Positions 51,310 through 61,401 of a DNA stretch of 64,000 nt are shown here, in pieces. The notes under the pieces are model-generated. The model worked only from the letters and a program-made list of their open reading frames with translations. It did not search any database and was not told the DNA's origin. Numbering within the stretch: position 1 is the first letter of the stretch; each line of letters opens with the position of its first letter. Origin of the DNA: FEB-25 sp963822175 (GTDB lineage Bacteria; Chloroflexota; Anaerolineae; Anaerolineales; UBA4823); assembly GCA_963822175.1 (NCBI GenBank), contig CAWGGJ010000008.1:496001-560000 (forward strand). Reading direction: 5' to 3'. Position numbers and translations under genes: made by a program.

Positions 51310-53931
51310 ATGACACCGACATCAAATGAACGTATCGATCGTTATGGGCTCCTACCCACACCTGAGATACCAGCGGGGTTATCTGAGGTGCACCTAACCG
51401 ATAATGCACGCCAGGTATTGATCCGAAGGTATGTTCGCCGCGATCGGGATGGCAAACCTGCCGAAACGGTTGATGGAATGTTTTGGCGTGTGGCTTATCA
51501 TGTGGCTAAAGTTGAAAATACTTGGAATGGCGCGGGTGCGAAACAGGCACAGCAATTTTATTCGCTGCTTACCAATAAGCAATTCTTCCCAAACTCGCCC
51601 ACCTTTACAGGTGCAGGAACGCCTCTCGGTCAGCTGGCTGCCTGTTTTGTCCTACCGATCTCGGATGATATGGGTCGGCACGAAGCCGGCATTTTCCAAA
51701 CCTTGCGTGATGCCGCGTTGATCCAACAAACCGGTGGGGGAAATGGATTTTCATTCTCCCGTTTGAGACCGAAAAATACATTGGTCAAATCATCTGCCGG
51801 TCAGGCAACCGGTCCGGTTGGATTTTTACGGGTGTATGATAAGGCCTTTGGTGAGATCGCACAGGGTGGAACACGCCGGGGAGCCAATATGGCTGTCCTG
51901 AGGGTCGACCATCCGGATATCGAAGATTTCATTACCTGTAAAATTGACGAGAACGCCATCACGAACTTTAACATCTCGGTTGGCATTACCGATGCTTTCA
52001 TGGAAGCGGTTGAAAATGATGCCTTGTGGGATTTAAGATTTCCAGATGTGACGGACCCGAAATACCATGAGTTCCATGGCACGATGGAGATGGCTGAAAA
52101 AGCTGGGATACCGTTCCGAACTTATAAGCAGGTGAAGGCGAGAGATTTATTTAATAAGATCGTCACCCAGGCGCACCATAATGGAGAACCAGGGATGTTA
52201 TTTTTGGATACAGCCAATCGTTCCAACCCGGTGCCCCATTTATACCAGCTCGAAGCGACCAATCCTTGTGGAGAGCAATGGCTTGGTCCCTATGAGAACT
52301 GCTGCCTGGGTTCAGTTAACCTGGCAGAAATGTTCGGCGTGGCGCATTCGGTTGACTGGGAGAAATTACGCCAGGCTGTGGAAACTTCTGTTATTTTCCT
52401 AGATGACGTGATTGATGCAAATGCCTATGTACCTGCAGTTCCACAATTAAAGAAAGCTGCGGAACAAGCACGCCGGATCGGATTGGGTGTGATGGGCTTG
52501 GGAGACCTGATGTACCATTGTGCCATCCGTTATGGCTCAGAGGAAGGGCAGGAATTTGCTTCCCAGGTGATTGAGTTCGTGCGTTACCATGCCATGCTAA
52601 CCAGCGTAAAACTGGCTGAGAAACGTGGTTCCTTCCCAGCTATAAAAGGGTCCATTTACGACCCAGAGCAAATGACGTGGGTGCCACCCAGACCGATAAT
52701 GCCATACACGAGAGATTTCAATCGACCTGAGGTTGAATGGGAGAAAGTTGTCCTGGGGATTAAGAGTCACGGAATTAGGAACGCAGCTCAAACAACGATT
52801 GCCCCTACGGGTACCATTGCTACTGTTGCTGGGTGTGAAGGATATGGTTGTGAGCCTGTTTTTGCACTGGCATATATCCGCCATGTGAACGATAATGGGC
52901 ACGATTTGCCCCTGATGTATACCAGCCCGCAATTCGAATCTGCCCTGGCAGAAGCGGGTATTGATGAGCAGACCAAAAGAGCAATTGTTGAAAGCGTCAT
53001 GGAAAGTGGTACTTGCCAGGGAATCGAGGCTGTCCCTGAGAGCATTCAACAGGTATTTGTTGTGTCGCAGGATATCACAGCTGAGGAGCATGTAAGAACC
53101 CAGGCTGCCATGCAGGCTTTTGTGGATAACAGCCTGAGTAAAACAGTAAATTTCCCAGATGATGCTACGGAAGAAGATGTTGCCACAGCATACTTGCTGG
53201 CCTGGAAACTGGGATGCAAGGGAATTACGGTATATGTCACCGGCTCACGTCAAAAAGTTGTCCTGGAAACAAAAGCCACTTCCAAAGAAAAGGAAGTTGT
53301 TTCACAAACGGAAACAGGGCAGGTGACAACCCAGGCTGTTCATGATGATAAAGAGGAACATCGCTGGTCGGTGTCCAAAAAACCTCGTCCACGGAGATTA
53401 CGCGGCTACACCTATAGTATTGGCACTCCTGTTGGCAAGGCTTTCGTGACGATCAACGAAAATGGTGGCGACCATCCCTTTGAGGTGTTTGTTAGCACAG
53501 CTAAGGCTGGTTCTGAGACTGCAGCTGTATCGGAAGCCATTGGAAGGCTGATCTCATACCTCTTGCGAATTGGATCACCTATCATGCCACGTGAGCGGCT
53601 TAAGGAGATCGTTAAACAGATGTCTGGAATTGGAGGTGGGCGTTCGTTGGGGTTTGGTCCCAACCGGGTGCGCTCGTTGCCAGATGGTGTTGCCCAGACA
53701 CTGGCAGAGTATCTTGATGATTCAGAGGAATATCAAGAAGCCGTTGCAAATGGTGAGAGCAGTGTGTACGGAAAATACCCGATCCGTCCATCGGATATCC
53801 CGGATAAGCAGCCTAACGCTGTTCAGCCAGCTTTTCGGATCGGTGACCTGTGCCCGGAGTGTGGGCAGGCAGGAGTTGTTAATGAAGAAGGTTGCCGAAA
53901 ATGCTATTCATGCGGTTATTCTGAATGCTAA
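51310..53931 (+). CDS. nrdJ: Adenosylcobalamin-dependent (class II) ribonucleotide reductase
   Basis: Reduces ribonucleotides to deoxyribonucleotides without oxygen dependence. 873 residues from ATG 51310 (GGAG nine bases upstream; GTG 51292 overlaps that site). Landmarks: FFPNSPTFTGAG, IQQTGGGNGFSFSRLRPK, EIAQGGTRRGANMAVL, NPCGEQWLGPYENCCLGSVNL, TIAPTGTIATVAGCEG, a TSCPD-like domain (RLRGYTYSIGTPVGKAFVTI) and a C-terminal zinc ribbon CPECGQAGVVNEEGCRKCYSCG that feeds electrons to the active site. It has no nrdB partner and no ATP-cone. Confidence 0.96.
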   Translation: MTPTSNERIDRYGLLPTPEIPAGLSEVHLTDNARQVLIRRYVRRDRDGKPAETVDGMFWRVAYHVAKVENTWNGAGAKQAQQFYSLLTNKQFFPNSPTFTGAGTPLGQLAACFVLPISDDMGRHEAGIFQTLRDAALIQQTGGGNGFSFSRLRPKNTLVKSSAGQATGPVGFLRVYDKAFGEIAQGGTRRGANMAVLRVDHPDIEDFITCKIDENAITNFNISVGITDAFMEAVENDALWDLRFPDVTDPKYHEFHGTMEMAEKAGIPFRTYKQVKARDLFNKIVTQAHHNGEPGMLFLDTANRSNPVPHLYQLEATNPCGEQWLGPYENCCLGSVNLAEMFGVAHSVDWEKLRQAVETSVIFLDDVIDANAYVPAVPQLKKAAEQARRIGLGVMGLGDLMYHCAIRYGSEEGQEFASQVIEFVRYHAMLTSVKLAEKRGSFPAIKGSIYDPEQMTWVPPRPIMPYTRDFNRPEVEWEKVVLGIKSHGIRNAAQTTIAPTGTIATVAGCEGYGCEPVFALAYIRHVNDNGHDLPLMYTSPQFESALAEAGIDEQTKRAIVESVMESGTCQGIEAVPESIQQVFVVSQDITAEEHVRTQAAMQAFVDNSLSKTVNFPDDATEEDVATAYLLAWKLGCKGITVYVTGSRQKVVLETKATSKEKEVVSQTETGQVTTQAVHDDKEEHRWSVSKKPRPRRLRGYTYSIGTPVGKAFVTINENGGDHPFEVFVSTAKAGSETAAVSEAIGRLISYLLRIGSPIMPRERLKEIVKQMSGIGGGRSLGFGPNRVRSLPDGVAQTLAEYLDDSEEYQEAVANGESSVYGKYPIRPSDIPDKQPNAVQPAFRIGDLCPECGQAGVVNEEGCRKCYSCGYSEC

Positions 53932-53952
53932 CTAATTTTTGAAAAATTTCTG

Positions 53953-53976
53953 GGGCACCGTAGTGGTGCCCTTTTT
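53953..53976 (+). terminator. Terminator after nrdJ
   Basis: GGGCACC-GTAGT-GGTGCCC followed by T5. It lies between the convergent nrdJ and lipoprotein genes, directly against the lipoprotein stop codon. Confidence 0.9.
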
Positions 53977-53977
53977 G

Positions 53978-54739
53978 TTAATTTGTCATTTTTGCCTCTA
54001 ATTTTGTGATCAAAACATCTAACAGAAAGGTGTTGACCTGGTTTGCCATGGTGCCGAACCTGGCCTGTGCAGTTGCTTGCATGGAAGGATCCGGCGTTCC
54101 TTGTACCATGGGTCCTCCGCTTAGTCCGGCATCACTGCCTGCATCACCGCCGGGTCCTCCGCCAATAATCACAGCTCCTCCTGGTGGGAAGGACCTGGTC
54201 GTGCCACCACTCGAACCGCCAGGAGGTTCACCGGAACCTATTTGAAAGTCTCCACCCGGGGGAATATTTCCATCAAATCCACCAGCTGGAAAGTCAAAAC
54301 TGGGAGTGCTATCCGGGTCTGGTGTTCCACGTGGTCCCATACCCGCACCCATCGACTGCATGAGGTCCATCATGTCCGTTGAGGTAAGCATATATGCATT
54401 AATGGCGTCCACCTGGTCAGCCGTCATAATACCTTGGATTTGATTGAGCAGTGCATCCACTTCAGCTTCAGCAGCGGTCTGGCTGGAGCTTAGGGAGCGA
54501 TATGCTTGCCATAAAGGCAGGAGGGCTGCAGCCTGCTCTGCACTGATTGCCTGGTCAGTATCCTCAAGCTTGAGAGAGCCAACGAGTAACTCATTCGCCT
54601 GGGATAAACTGGCGTTTTCTGATGAATTTCCTGATGTGCTGTTGCTCGAACCTGATTGATTGGATGCTCCACTGCAAGCAGCTGAACTTATGGTTAGGAT
54701 CATCAATATACACAATAATAAAATACCTGTTCTCTTCAT
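53978..54739 (-). CDS. Gly/Ser-rich lipoprotein of unknown function, linked to MacAB-type exporter
   Basis: From ATG 54739 (GGAGAA six bases upstream) the protein has a lipoprotein signal peptide (TGILLLCILMILTISSAAC), a Ser/Asn-rich spacer, a helical region (SAEQAAALLPLWQAYRSL, AAEAEVDALLNQIQGIMTADQVDAI) and a Gly/Pro-rich C-terminus with GPRGTPDPDSTPSFDFPAGG-like runs. It is the last gene of a four-gene operon, 16 bases after the permease. The ITADQ/TADQVDAI helix pattern recalls that of the secreted protein at 58418. Role unknown; an accessory or sensor of the exporter is a guess. Confidence 0.8.
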   Translation of the reverse strand: MKRTGILLLCILMILTISSAACSGASNQSGSSNSTSGNSSENASLSQANELLVGSLKLEDTDQAISAEQAAALLPLWQAYRSLSSSQTAAEAEVDALLNQIQGIMTADQVDAINAYMLTSTDMMDLMQSMGAGMGPRGTPDPDSTPSFDFPAGGFDGNIPPGGDFQIGSGEPPGGSSGGTTRSFPPGGAVIIGGGPGGDAGSDAGLSGGPMVQGTPDPSMQATAQARFGTMANQVNTFLLDVLITKLEAKMTN

Positions 54740-54755
54740 TATCTTCTCCAATATA

Positions 54756-56000
54756 TTATTCATGTCGTAATGCTTCGATTGGGTCAAGCTTGGCCGCGGT
54801 ATTGGCGGGATAATAGCCGAAAAAGATGCCCACGATTGCTGCGGAGATAAATGCCAGCAGGATAGAATTGGGCATCACAACCGTGCGCATATCACCAAGT
54901 TTTTCGAACAAATACGCTCCTCCCACCCCGACCATGATACCGATCAGTCCACCTGTCAGGCTCAGAAGCAAAGCCTCGGTTAAGAACTGACCACGGATAT
55001 CCCCGGGTGTGGCACCCGTTGCCTGACGGATACCAATCTCACGTGTACGCTCGGTGACGCTTACCAGCATGATGTTCATGATGCCAATCCCACCCACCAC
55101 CAGGGACACTGCCGCCACCCACGCCAGTAACTGACGGAAGGCAGCGGTGGTTGATTCCTGAGTGGAGATAATATCTTCCTGGGTTCGAACGGTGAATGGC
55201 AGCACACTGACAGTTGTCTCATGGCGCTTCGCTAGCAGGATCTGGATTTGAGTGATCACTTTTTCCATATCATCCAGATTTTCCACCTGGGCAAGGATCG
55301 TCCCCACCTGCTGTCCTTGAATTCGGGCGAAGGGAGAGAATGTATACTTCTCAAAGACAAGCGTGAGAGGGATATACACCCGTTCGTCATAATTGGTATT
55401 CCCGACAACACCTTTCTTATCCATAACACCAACCACGGTCAGTTTATTGTCACCGACGTAGATTTTTTCGCCGACTGGATCTGCATCTGCAAATAAAGTC
55501 TGTGCCGTGGAATAACCAAGCACAACCACCTTGGCTATTTTTTCTATGTCATTTTGAGTCAGGAAGCGGCCTGAAGCTACAGTTAGATCTCTGACCTCAG
55601 GATAGGATGGGGTTGTACCAATGATGGATACACTATCAATTGAATTACTCTCATATTTCACCTGCTCTGATATATCCCGTTCGACCACTACACCGGAAAT
55701 CCCGGAAATCGAGCTATCGATCGCCTTGGCATCGTCGTAAGTTAGAAAAGTCTCATTCGAATCAGAACTACGCGTAGGCCCCATTGACATTTGACCACCC
55801 ATGCTCTGAGTGATAAAAAGCAGGTTGGTGCCAAGGCTCTGGATATTCTCAGAGATCGTGGCTTCGGTCCCTGCACTGATGGCGATCATGATGATCACAG
55901 CCGCTACGCCAATGATCACACCCAACATGGTCAGAAGAGCGCGTAGCTTGTTCCGCGAGATACCTTCTGCTGCTATGCGTAAGACTTCAGAGAGTTTCAT
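54756..56000 (-). CDS. MacB-type ABC transporter permease
   Basis: A 414-residue FtsX/MacB-family permease: first helix in the pattern NKLRALLTMLGVIIGVAAVIIMIAI, a large extracytoplasmic MacB_PCD domain (~40-280), then three helices with GIGIMNIMLVSVTERTREIGIRQATGAT and the closing NTAAKLDPIEALRHE motif. It is coupled to the ATPase gene by a 4-base overlap. MacB proteins do not transport through the membrane but drive substrates across the periplasm or cell wall. Confidence 0.95.
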   Translation of the reverse strand: MKLSEVLRIAAEGISRNKLRALLTMLGVIIGVAAVIIMIAISAGTEATISENIQSLGTNLLFITQSMGGQMSMGPTRSSDSNETFLTYDDAKAIDSSISGISGVVVERDISEQVKYESNSIDSVSIIGTTPSYPEVRDLTVASGRFLTQNDIEKIAKVVVLGYSTAQTLFADADPVGEKIYVGDNKLTVVGVMDKKGVVGNTNYDERVYIPLTLVFEKYTFSPFARIQGQQVGTILAQVENLDDMEKVITQIQILLAKRHETTVSVLPFTVRTQEDIISTQESTTAAFRQLLAWVAAVSLVVGGIGIMNIMLVSVTERTREIGIRQATGATPGDIRGQFLTEALLLSLTGGLIGIMVGVGGAYLFEKLGDMRTVVMPNSILLAFISAAIVGIFFGYYPANTAAKLDPIEALRHE

Positions 56001-56734
56001 GACGATCCTCCTGCCATTACTGTGGCTGGAGCATGGATAAAATGATCATCTCCGTTAATCCTGCCATCTTTTAGTTGGATGGTTCTCCCAGCGTAGGCAG
56101 CATTCTTAGCATCATGGGTGATCATGACGATCGTCCTTCCCTGGGAATGCAGGTCTTGGAGGATTTCCATGATTTCCTGGCCGGAGTGAGAATCCAAATT
56201 ACCGGTTGGTTCATCCGCCAGGATCAGGGCGGGTGAATTGATCAATGCCCGGGCGATTGCCACGCGCTGTTGCTGGCCTCCCGACATCTCGGTGGGTTTA
56301 TGATGATCGCGCTCGACCAGACCGACCGATAAAAGTGCATTGTGAGCCATTTCCAGCCTTACAATGTTGGAAATATGACCATTACGCCGGTAAACAATCG
56401 GCATTAAGACATTCTGTAATGCCGTTGCTTGGGTGAGCAGGTTATAGGATTGAAAAATGAAACCTATTTTTTGATTGCGGATGTGAGCTAGCTGTTCCCG
56501 GCTCATCTGGCTGATATCCTCTCCAGCCAGCAAATATGTCCCGCTGGTGGGTCGATCGAGGCAGCCCAGGATGTTCATCAGGGTGGATTTGCCTGAACCG
56601 GATGGTCCCATAATAGCCAGGAACTCACCAGGTTCAACGCGTAAGCTGATCTCATCCAATGCTGTCACCCGCACATCACCCATCTGGTAGATCTTGGAGA
56701 TTTGATTTATTTCAATGATTGATGTTTCGCTCAT
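55997..56734 (-). CDS. MacB/LolD-type ABC transporter ATPase
   Basis: A 245-residue ATPase: Walker A MGPSGSGKSTLMNILGCLD, Q-loop FIFQSYNLL, signature MSGGQQQRVAIARAL, Walker B ALILADEPTGNLDS, His-loop MITHDAKNA. This subfamily works with MacB/FtsX permeases. It overlaps both neighbours by 4 bases. Confidence 0.97.
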   Translation of the reverse strand: MSETSIIEINQISKIYQMGDVRVTALDEISLRVEPGEFLAIMGPSGSGKSTLMNILGCLDRPTSGTYLLAGEDISQMSREQLAHIRNQKIGFIFQSYNLLTQATALQNVLMPIVYRRNGHISNIVRLEMAHNALLSVGLVERDHHKPTEMSGGQQQRVAIARALINSPALILADEPTGNLDSHSGQEIMEILQDLHSQGRTIVMITHDAKNAAYAGRTIQLKDGRINGDDHFIHAPATVMAGGSS

Positions 56735-58152
56735 TGCGTCGTCTCCACAATTCCAGTGGTAACCACATCGCCTTCATTCAAACCTGATTTAATCTCTGCG
56801 GAGGTGTAATCCATCAATCCAACCTCAACGGTTTTGAAGGTTGGGCTACCATTCTCCATGACAAATACTCCATAGGTTCCATCCGAGATTTCATGCAGGG
56901 CTTCAACTGGAATAAGCAGTACATTCTGTGCCTGGTCGCTGATGACCTCAACGGTTGCACTTAATCCAACAGGCAGATTTTGAGGTTTGGAGAATGACGA
57001 TGTATCCAGTTGAACTGTAGTCTGGATTGCTGTGACGTTGAATGCGTTAGAAAGACTTGGGTTTATCGCTACCATATGCCCACTAAAGGTCTGGTTGGGT
57101 AGTGCATCAAAAGTGACTGATACCTGGTAACCAATCCCGACATTGTTAAGATCTGTCTCGTCAAGTAATACTTCCAGGTATGGTTGGCTGAGGTCAGCCA
57201 ATGTAATAAATTTTGTAGTGCCAACCGTATCACCGACTGAATTAGATATGGCTAGGATCGTCCCATCAAACGGGGCCGTAATCGTGCTGCTGATCGATTC
57301 CTGTTCGACAACCTCCAACTGTGCCTGGGCATTATCAAGCTTGGCTTGTGCAATGGATACATCCAGGGAATCAGGGCCATTTACCAGGTCGGATAACTGA
57401 GCTTCTAACTCGGCGATTTGTGACTGGGTCAGTTGGATGGTAGCTTGCGTGTTGGTGATTTCCGCATCCGCTGCATCAAGCTCCACCTGGGAGTAAGCGG
57501 ATGAGCACCAGTTGAGGTTGGCAGCAGCTGTTTGCAGTTGCTGATATTCCTGGCTGGTTGTCAGATGAGCAGAGCGATCCCAGCGAGTTAGAGCTCGATC
57601 ATATATATCCTGGTAATCGGCAATGGTATCACCACCGCATCTTGTTCCATGCATGGTAGCTCGTTTGTTGGTGAGCTCCGTCAAAGAGGATTGGGTGTCA
57701 AGTAGATCCATCTGTTTTTGGGCCAGGTTGGATTGTGCTGTTGCCAGGGCGACTTCATTGGTTGTGGTTGAGGACAGATCTTCCAAATTTTTCTGAGCCT
57801 GGAGTACATCCAGCATGGCTGAGGTATGCTTAGACTGGATAGTAGCTTCAGACTCACCCGGTTGGATGATAGCCAGTACATCACCTGATTTGACCTGATC
57901 TCCAACGGCAATATTTAGTTGTGCAAGCACTCCACCAGTTTCGGAACCGAGTTGTACTTTGTTTGCACTGATAACCGAGCCGGTTCCATTGGCTGAGATC
58001 ACCAAATTACCTCTCTTTACCGTGGCTGTCTGAAGCGGGGTCACGCTGGCTGCCTCAGCAGTGGTGGTTGATTGACGATAATAGTAATATCCACTAGCAG
58101 TTGCTGCAATAATTACGAATATTAGTATCCAAAATACCGGTTTTTTTAACAT
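56731..58152 (-). CDS. MacA/HlyD-family efflux adaptor
   Basis: Membrane-anchored adaptor of the exporter. From ATG 58152 (AGGAGG five bases upstream; an ATG seven codons earlier overlaps that site): anchor KPVFWILIFVIIAATASGYYYY, lipoyl-like half ISANGTGSVISANKVQLGSETGGVLA, a long coiled-coil hairpin (~120-275), lipoyl half ITAPFDGTILAISNSVGDTVG, beta-barrel and C-terminal domain (LLIPVEALHEISDGTYGVFV). First gene of the operon. Confidence 0.94.
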   Translation of the reverse strand: MLKKPVFWILIFVIIAATASGYYYYRQSTTTAEAASVTPLQTATVKRGNLVISANGTGSVISANKVQLGSETGGVLAQLNIAVGDQVKSGDVLAIIQPGESEATIQSKHTSAMLDVLQAQKNLEDLSSTTTNEVALATAQSNLAQKQMDLLDTQSSLTELTNKRATMHGTRCGGDTIADYQDIYDRALTRWDRSAHLTTSQEYQQLQTAAANLNWCSSAYSQVELDAADAEITNTQATIQLTQSQIAELEAQLSDLVNGPDSLDVSIAQAKLDNAQAQLEVVEQESISSTITAPFDGTILAISNSVGDTVGTTKFITLADLSQPYLEVLLDETDLNNVGIGYQVSVTFDALPNQTFSGHMVAINPSLSNAFNVTAIQTTVQLDTSSFSKPQNLPVGLSATVEVISDQAQNVLLIPVEALHEISDGTYGVFVMENGSPTFKTVEVGLMDYTSAEIKSGLNEGDVVTTGIVETTQ

Positions 58153-58417
58153 ACGCCTCCTTTTCTTATGCAAATATCGATCACATACATTATAGAAAAT
58201 GAGTGTAAAGACTGGGTTTAGAGATTATTTAGATATTGTTATGATTCTCATAAATACCTATGAATGTACTTGTTCTACCCCGCGGATTAAAACAGGGGTA
58301 AAAAATCCTAATCTTATCAAAACATCTCCTTAATAATTCCTGAATATCAGCCTGTTATCCTACTGGCAGATCCACAAGGGATCCTATGGTCAAATAAAAA
58401 AACGAAAGGAGATTTGA

Positions 58418-59173
58418 ATGCAACATAAAAAAACCATATTCATTTTTATCGTAGGTGCACTGGCAGTCGCATTGACCTTTGGGGCAGTAGCATACCGGTC
58501 AGTTCTTGCCGCCACACCGACCACCACTTCCGGCAGCACAACCACACCGACGACCCTCGGGCGGGAAGGTGGAAGAGGCCCCAGCGGAGGCTATAATCGT
58601 GAAGACCTGGCAAATGCCTTGGGTATCAGCATTGACGAGCTGGATACGGCATACCAGAATGCCAAAGCAGCCGCATTGAAAGATGCTGTTGCACAGGGTT
58701 TAATCACCCAGGCACAGGCTGATCAATTGACCACGAATGAGAATGCATTTCCATTCGGAGATCGTTGGGCTGGCTGGCTGACCCAAAATGGGATCGACTT
58801 CAATTCCTACCTGGCAGCTTCCCTGGGTATAAGCGTGGATGATCTCACAGCAGCTTACCAAACTGCATATGCTGCAAACATCGACCAGGCAGTTTCAGAT
58901 GGTAATCTCACGCAGGAACAGGCAGATCTGATGAAAGGTCAATATGCTCTGAAAAACGATAGTGCATTCCAGGCGAGCATGAAATCAGCCTATACCGATG
59001 CAGTCAACCAAGCTGTCACTTCCGGGGTAATCACCCAAGCGCAGGCAGACCTTATCTTGAGCAATAATGCCAATATGCTCATGCCGGGTGTGGGTAGCTT
59101 CGGTGGTCGTGGTGGTCCACATGGGCATGGCGGTGATTGGATGGATGGTGACATCCTACCAACCCAACCCTAA
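58418..59173 (+). CDS. Secreted protein with repeated helical ITQAQAD motifs
   Basis: A 251-residue protein with a signal peptide (FIFIVGALAVALTFGAVAYRSVLA) and a strong ribosome site (AAAGGAG). Two full and one partial copies of a helical unit are seen: LANALGISIDELDTAYQNA with QGLITQAQADQL; LAASLGISVDDLTAAYQTA with DGNLTQEQADLM; SGVITQAQADLI. The C-terminus is Gly/His-rich (GRGGPHGHGGDW), a possible metal site. It stands divergent from the exporter operon and directly upstream of the two-component genes. Function unknown; the placement recalls periplasmic stress proteins, without sequence proof. Confidence 0.8.
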   Translation: MQHKKTIFIFIVGALAVALTFGAVAYRSVLAATPTTTSGSTTTPTTLGREGGRGPSGGYNREDLANALGISIDELDTAYQNAKAAALKDAVAQGLITQAQADQLTTNENAFPFGDRWAGWLTQNGIDFNSYLAASLGISVDDLTAAYQTAYAANIDQAVSDGNLTQEQADLMKGQYALKNDSAFQASMKSAYTDAVNQAVTSGVITQAQADLILSNNANMLMPGVGSFGGRGGPHGHGGDWMDGDILPTQP

Positions 59174-59222
59174 ACCTAAATGCGAACGATATACATCTTC
59201 TCCTCCTCCATAAGGTAAGAAA

Positions 59223-59260
59223 AGTATCCGGGGTTGACCTCCCCGGATACTCCTCTTTTC
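59223..59260 (+). terminator. Terminator after the secreted repeat protein
   Basis: AGTATCCGGGG (59223-59233) pairs perfectly with CCCCGGATACT (59241-59251), followed by CCTCTTTTC. Confidence 0.82.
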
Positions 59261-59313
59261 TATTATGATCCGACCATCATCTTCCGTCGCTTCAAGAGTG
59301 ATAGAATCTGACT

Positions 59314-60006
59314 ATGACAAAGAAAATCCTGGTTGTAGATGATAAAACTGAACTACGCACATTATTGAAATCCTATCTTACCCAAGAGGGATTTGATGTT
59401 GTTACTGCAAATGATGGTCAGGAAGCTTTATATGTTGCCCGGCATGAAAAACCTAACCTGATCATCCTGGATTTGATGATGCCGGAAATGGGTGGGTACG
59501 AATTTATACGCAGTTATAGCCGGGAAGCAGATACTCCTGTGGTCATCCTGACGGCAAAAATCGATGAGAACGATAAAGTGTTGGGATTGGAACTAGGAGC
59601 AGATGATTACATCACTAAACCTTTCAGCCCACGTGAGCTGACAGCTCGGGTAAGAGCGGTTTTACGACGCGCAGAAAAACAGTCCTCCGCGCAAGAGATT
59701 TTACGCTTTGGTGTAGTAGAACTGGACTGGGCTGGACGATCTACCACAGTGAATGGCGAGCCGGTATTACTCACCCCGTCAGAGTTCTCATTGTTGGCAA
59801 CCTTGATGGCTTCTCCAGGCAGGGTGTTCTCCCGACTGGAGCTGCTGGATCGCTTGCAGGGAACTGCCTATGAAGGATATGAACGTACGATTGATGTTCA
59901 CATCCGCAATTTGAGGGCAAAAATCGAAAAGGATGCTTCCAACCCTCAATATATTGAGACAGTGTATGGCGCGGGTTACCGTTTTGCGACCCGGGAACAG
60001 GGATAG
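59314..60006 (+). CDS. OmpR/PhoB-family response regulator
   Basis: A 230-residue regulator: receiver domain KKILVVDDKTELRTLL, phospho-Asp in LIILDLMMPEMGG, VVILTAKID (Thr) and YITKPFSPREL (Lys) intact; then a winged-helix DNA-binding domain (VLLTPSEFSLLATLMASPGRVFSR, YERTIDVHIRNLRAKIE, YGAGYRF). An extended -10 (TGATAGAAT, 59299-59307) ends seven bases before the ATG, so the mRNA is probably leaderless. The histidine kinase gene starts six bases after the stop. Confidence 0.97.
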   Translation: MTKKILVVDDKTELRTLLKSYLTQEGFDVVTANDGQEALYVARHEKPNLIILDLMMPEMGGYEFIRSYSREADTPVVILTAKIDENDKVLGLELGADDYITKPFSPRELTARVRAVLRRAEKQSSAQEILRFGVVELDWAGRSTTVNGEPVLLTPSEFSLLATLMASPGRVFSRLELLDRLQGTAYEGYERTIDVHIRNLRAKIEKDASNPQYIETVYGAGYRFATREQG

Positions 60007-60012
60007 CAGATT

Positions 60013-61395
60013 GTGTTTCGTTCATTGGCGCTTAAACTCACCCTGGCTTTCTTACTTGTTGGCCTGACGGGTTCGATCCTGGTGACGGTAATTGTTCAAC
60101 AGCGTACCCGTACAGCGTTCAGCACTTTTATCATGAGCCGTGAACAACAAAACCTGGCACAGAACCTGATCTATTATTACCAGGTCACAGGTTCATGGAC
60201 CGGGGTGGCAGATGCCATGAATCAGCTCCAGTTTAATGTTCCTATACAGCCAGATGGAATACACGATCCATTTCCAGGCGGCAGTCCTCTCACCCTGATT
60301 GGACCAGATCATGTTGTTATTTATAGCAACCAACCCGACGAAATCGGCAAAAAAGTGAGTAAAAGTGAGATGAATGCGGCTTTTGCGCTGCAAGTAAATA
60401 ATCAAAACATTGGTTATTTAATGTTGACTCCCTCACGACGCAGCTTTACTTCCAATACACCAGAGGGGATATTCCTTAGAAATGTGAACAGTGCCACGCT
60501 GCTTAGTGCATCTGTTGCGGTATTGTTAGCACTATTATTGGGAGGTCTGCTGGCATTTACCATGACTCGCTCATTGAGAGAATTAACCGAGGCCACCGTT
60601 GAGATCGCCAAGGGAAAATTTGGTAAGCAGGTCAAAGTTCGATCCAAGGATGAGATTGGTGAGCTGTCGATATCCTTCAACCGGATGAGTGTTGAGCTGG
60701 AGCAGGCGACCAAGGCTCGCCAGCAAATGACTGCTGATATTGCCCATGATTTACGATCACCCCTAAGCGTCATTACCGGCTATGCTGAAGCTTTAAGCGA
60801 TAATAAGCTCCCAGGGAACCAGGAAGTTTATAACATCCTGCTCCAGGAGACCAAGCACCTCGATCGCCTGGTCGATGACCTACGGCTACTCTCGCTCGCA
60901 GATACGGGTGAGCTTTCATTGTCGCTGCAACCGATTGAGCCTCATGTATTGCTTGACCGTGTGGCGGCACGCCACTCAGTAGCAGCAGACCAACATAAAA
61001 TTACTCTCGATATAGATGCTCCGGACGATTTACCCATGGTGGATGTTGATGTTGAACGGATGTCACAGGTTCTGGACAACCTGATCTTGAACGCTTTCCG
61101 ATATGCCCCTGAAGGAGGAAAAGTGCTCCTTGAAGCTGGTTTTTCACTTGGCCAGGTGCAACTATCGATTTCAGATACTGGTAGAGGGATAGCTGCTGAT
61201 GATCTACCGCACGTGTTTGACCGTTTCTTCCGTGGAGATAAATCCCGGCAGCACAATGGTGAGTCGGGCCTGGGACTGGCGATTGCCAAGTCAATCGTTG
61301 AAGCACATGGTGGTAAGATCAGCGTTTCAAGTGAACCCGGACATGGAGCAAGATTTACAATTTCACTTAACCCGAACAAATCCGGAGGTAATTAG
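60013..61395 (+). CDS. Sensor histidine kinase (HAMP-type)
   Basis: Partner of the preceding regulator. 460 residues from GTG 60013: helix LALKLTLAFLLVGLTGSILV, extracytoplasmic sensor (~30-150), second helix SASVAVLLALLLGGLLAFTM, HAMP, H-box ADIAHDLRSPLSVITGYAE with the His present, N-box NLILNAFRYAPEGG, DTGRGI, FFRGDKSR, ESGLGLAIAKSIVEAHGG. Likely controls the secreted protein and the divergent exporter operon. Confidence 0.95.
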   Translation: MFRSLALKLTLAFLLVGLTGSILVTVIVQQRTRTAFSTFIMSREQQNLAQNLIYYYQVTGSWTGVADAMNQLQFNVPIQPDGIHDPFPGGSPLTLIGPDHVVIYSNQPDEIGKKVSKSEMNAAFALQVNNQNIGYLMLTPSRRSFTSNTPEGIFLRNVNSATLLSASVAVLLALLLGGLLAFTMTRSLRELTEATVEIAKGKFGKQVKVRSKDEIGELSISFNRMSVELEQATKARQQMTADIAHDLRSPLSVITGYAEALSDNKLPGNQEVYNILLQETKHLDRLVDDLRLLSLADTGELSLSLQPIEPHVLLDRVAARHSVAADQHKITLDIDAPDDLPMVDVDVERMSQVLDNLILNAFRYAPEGGKVLLEAGFSLGQVQLSISDTGRGIAADDLPHVFDRFFRGDKSRQHNGESGLGLAIAKSIVEAHGGKISVSSEPGHGARFTISLNPNKSGGN

Positions 61396-61401
61396 GGATT
61401 T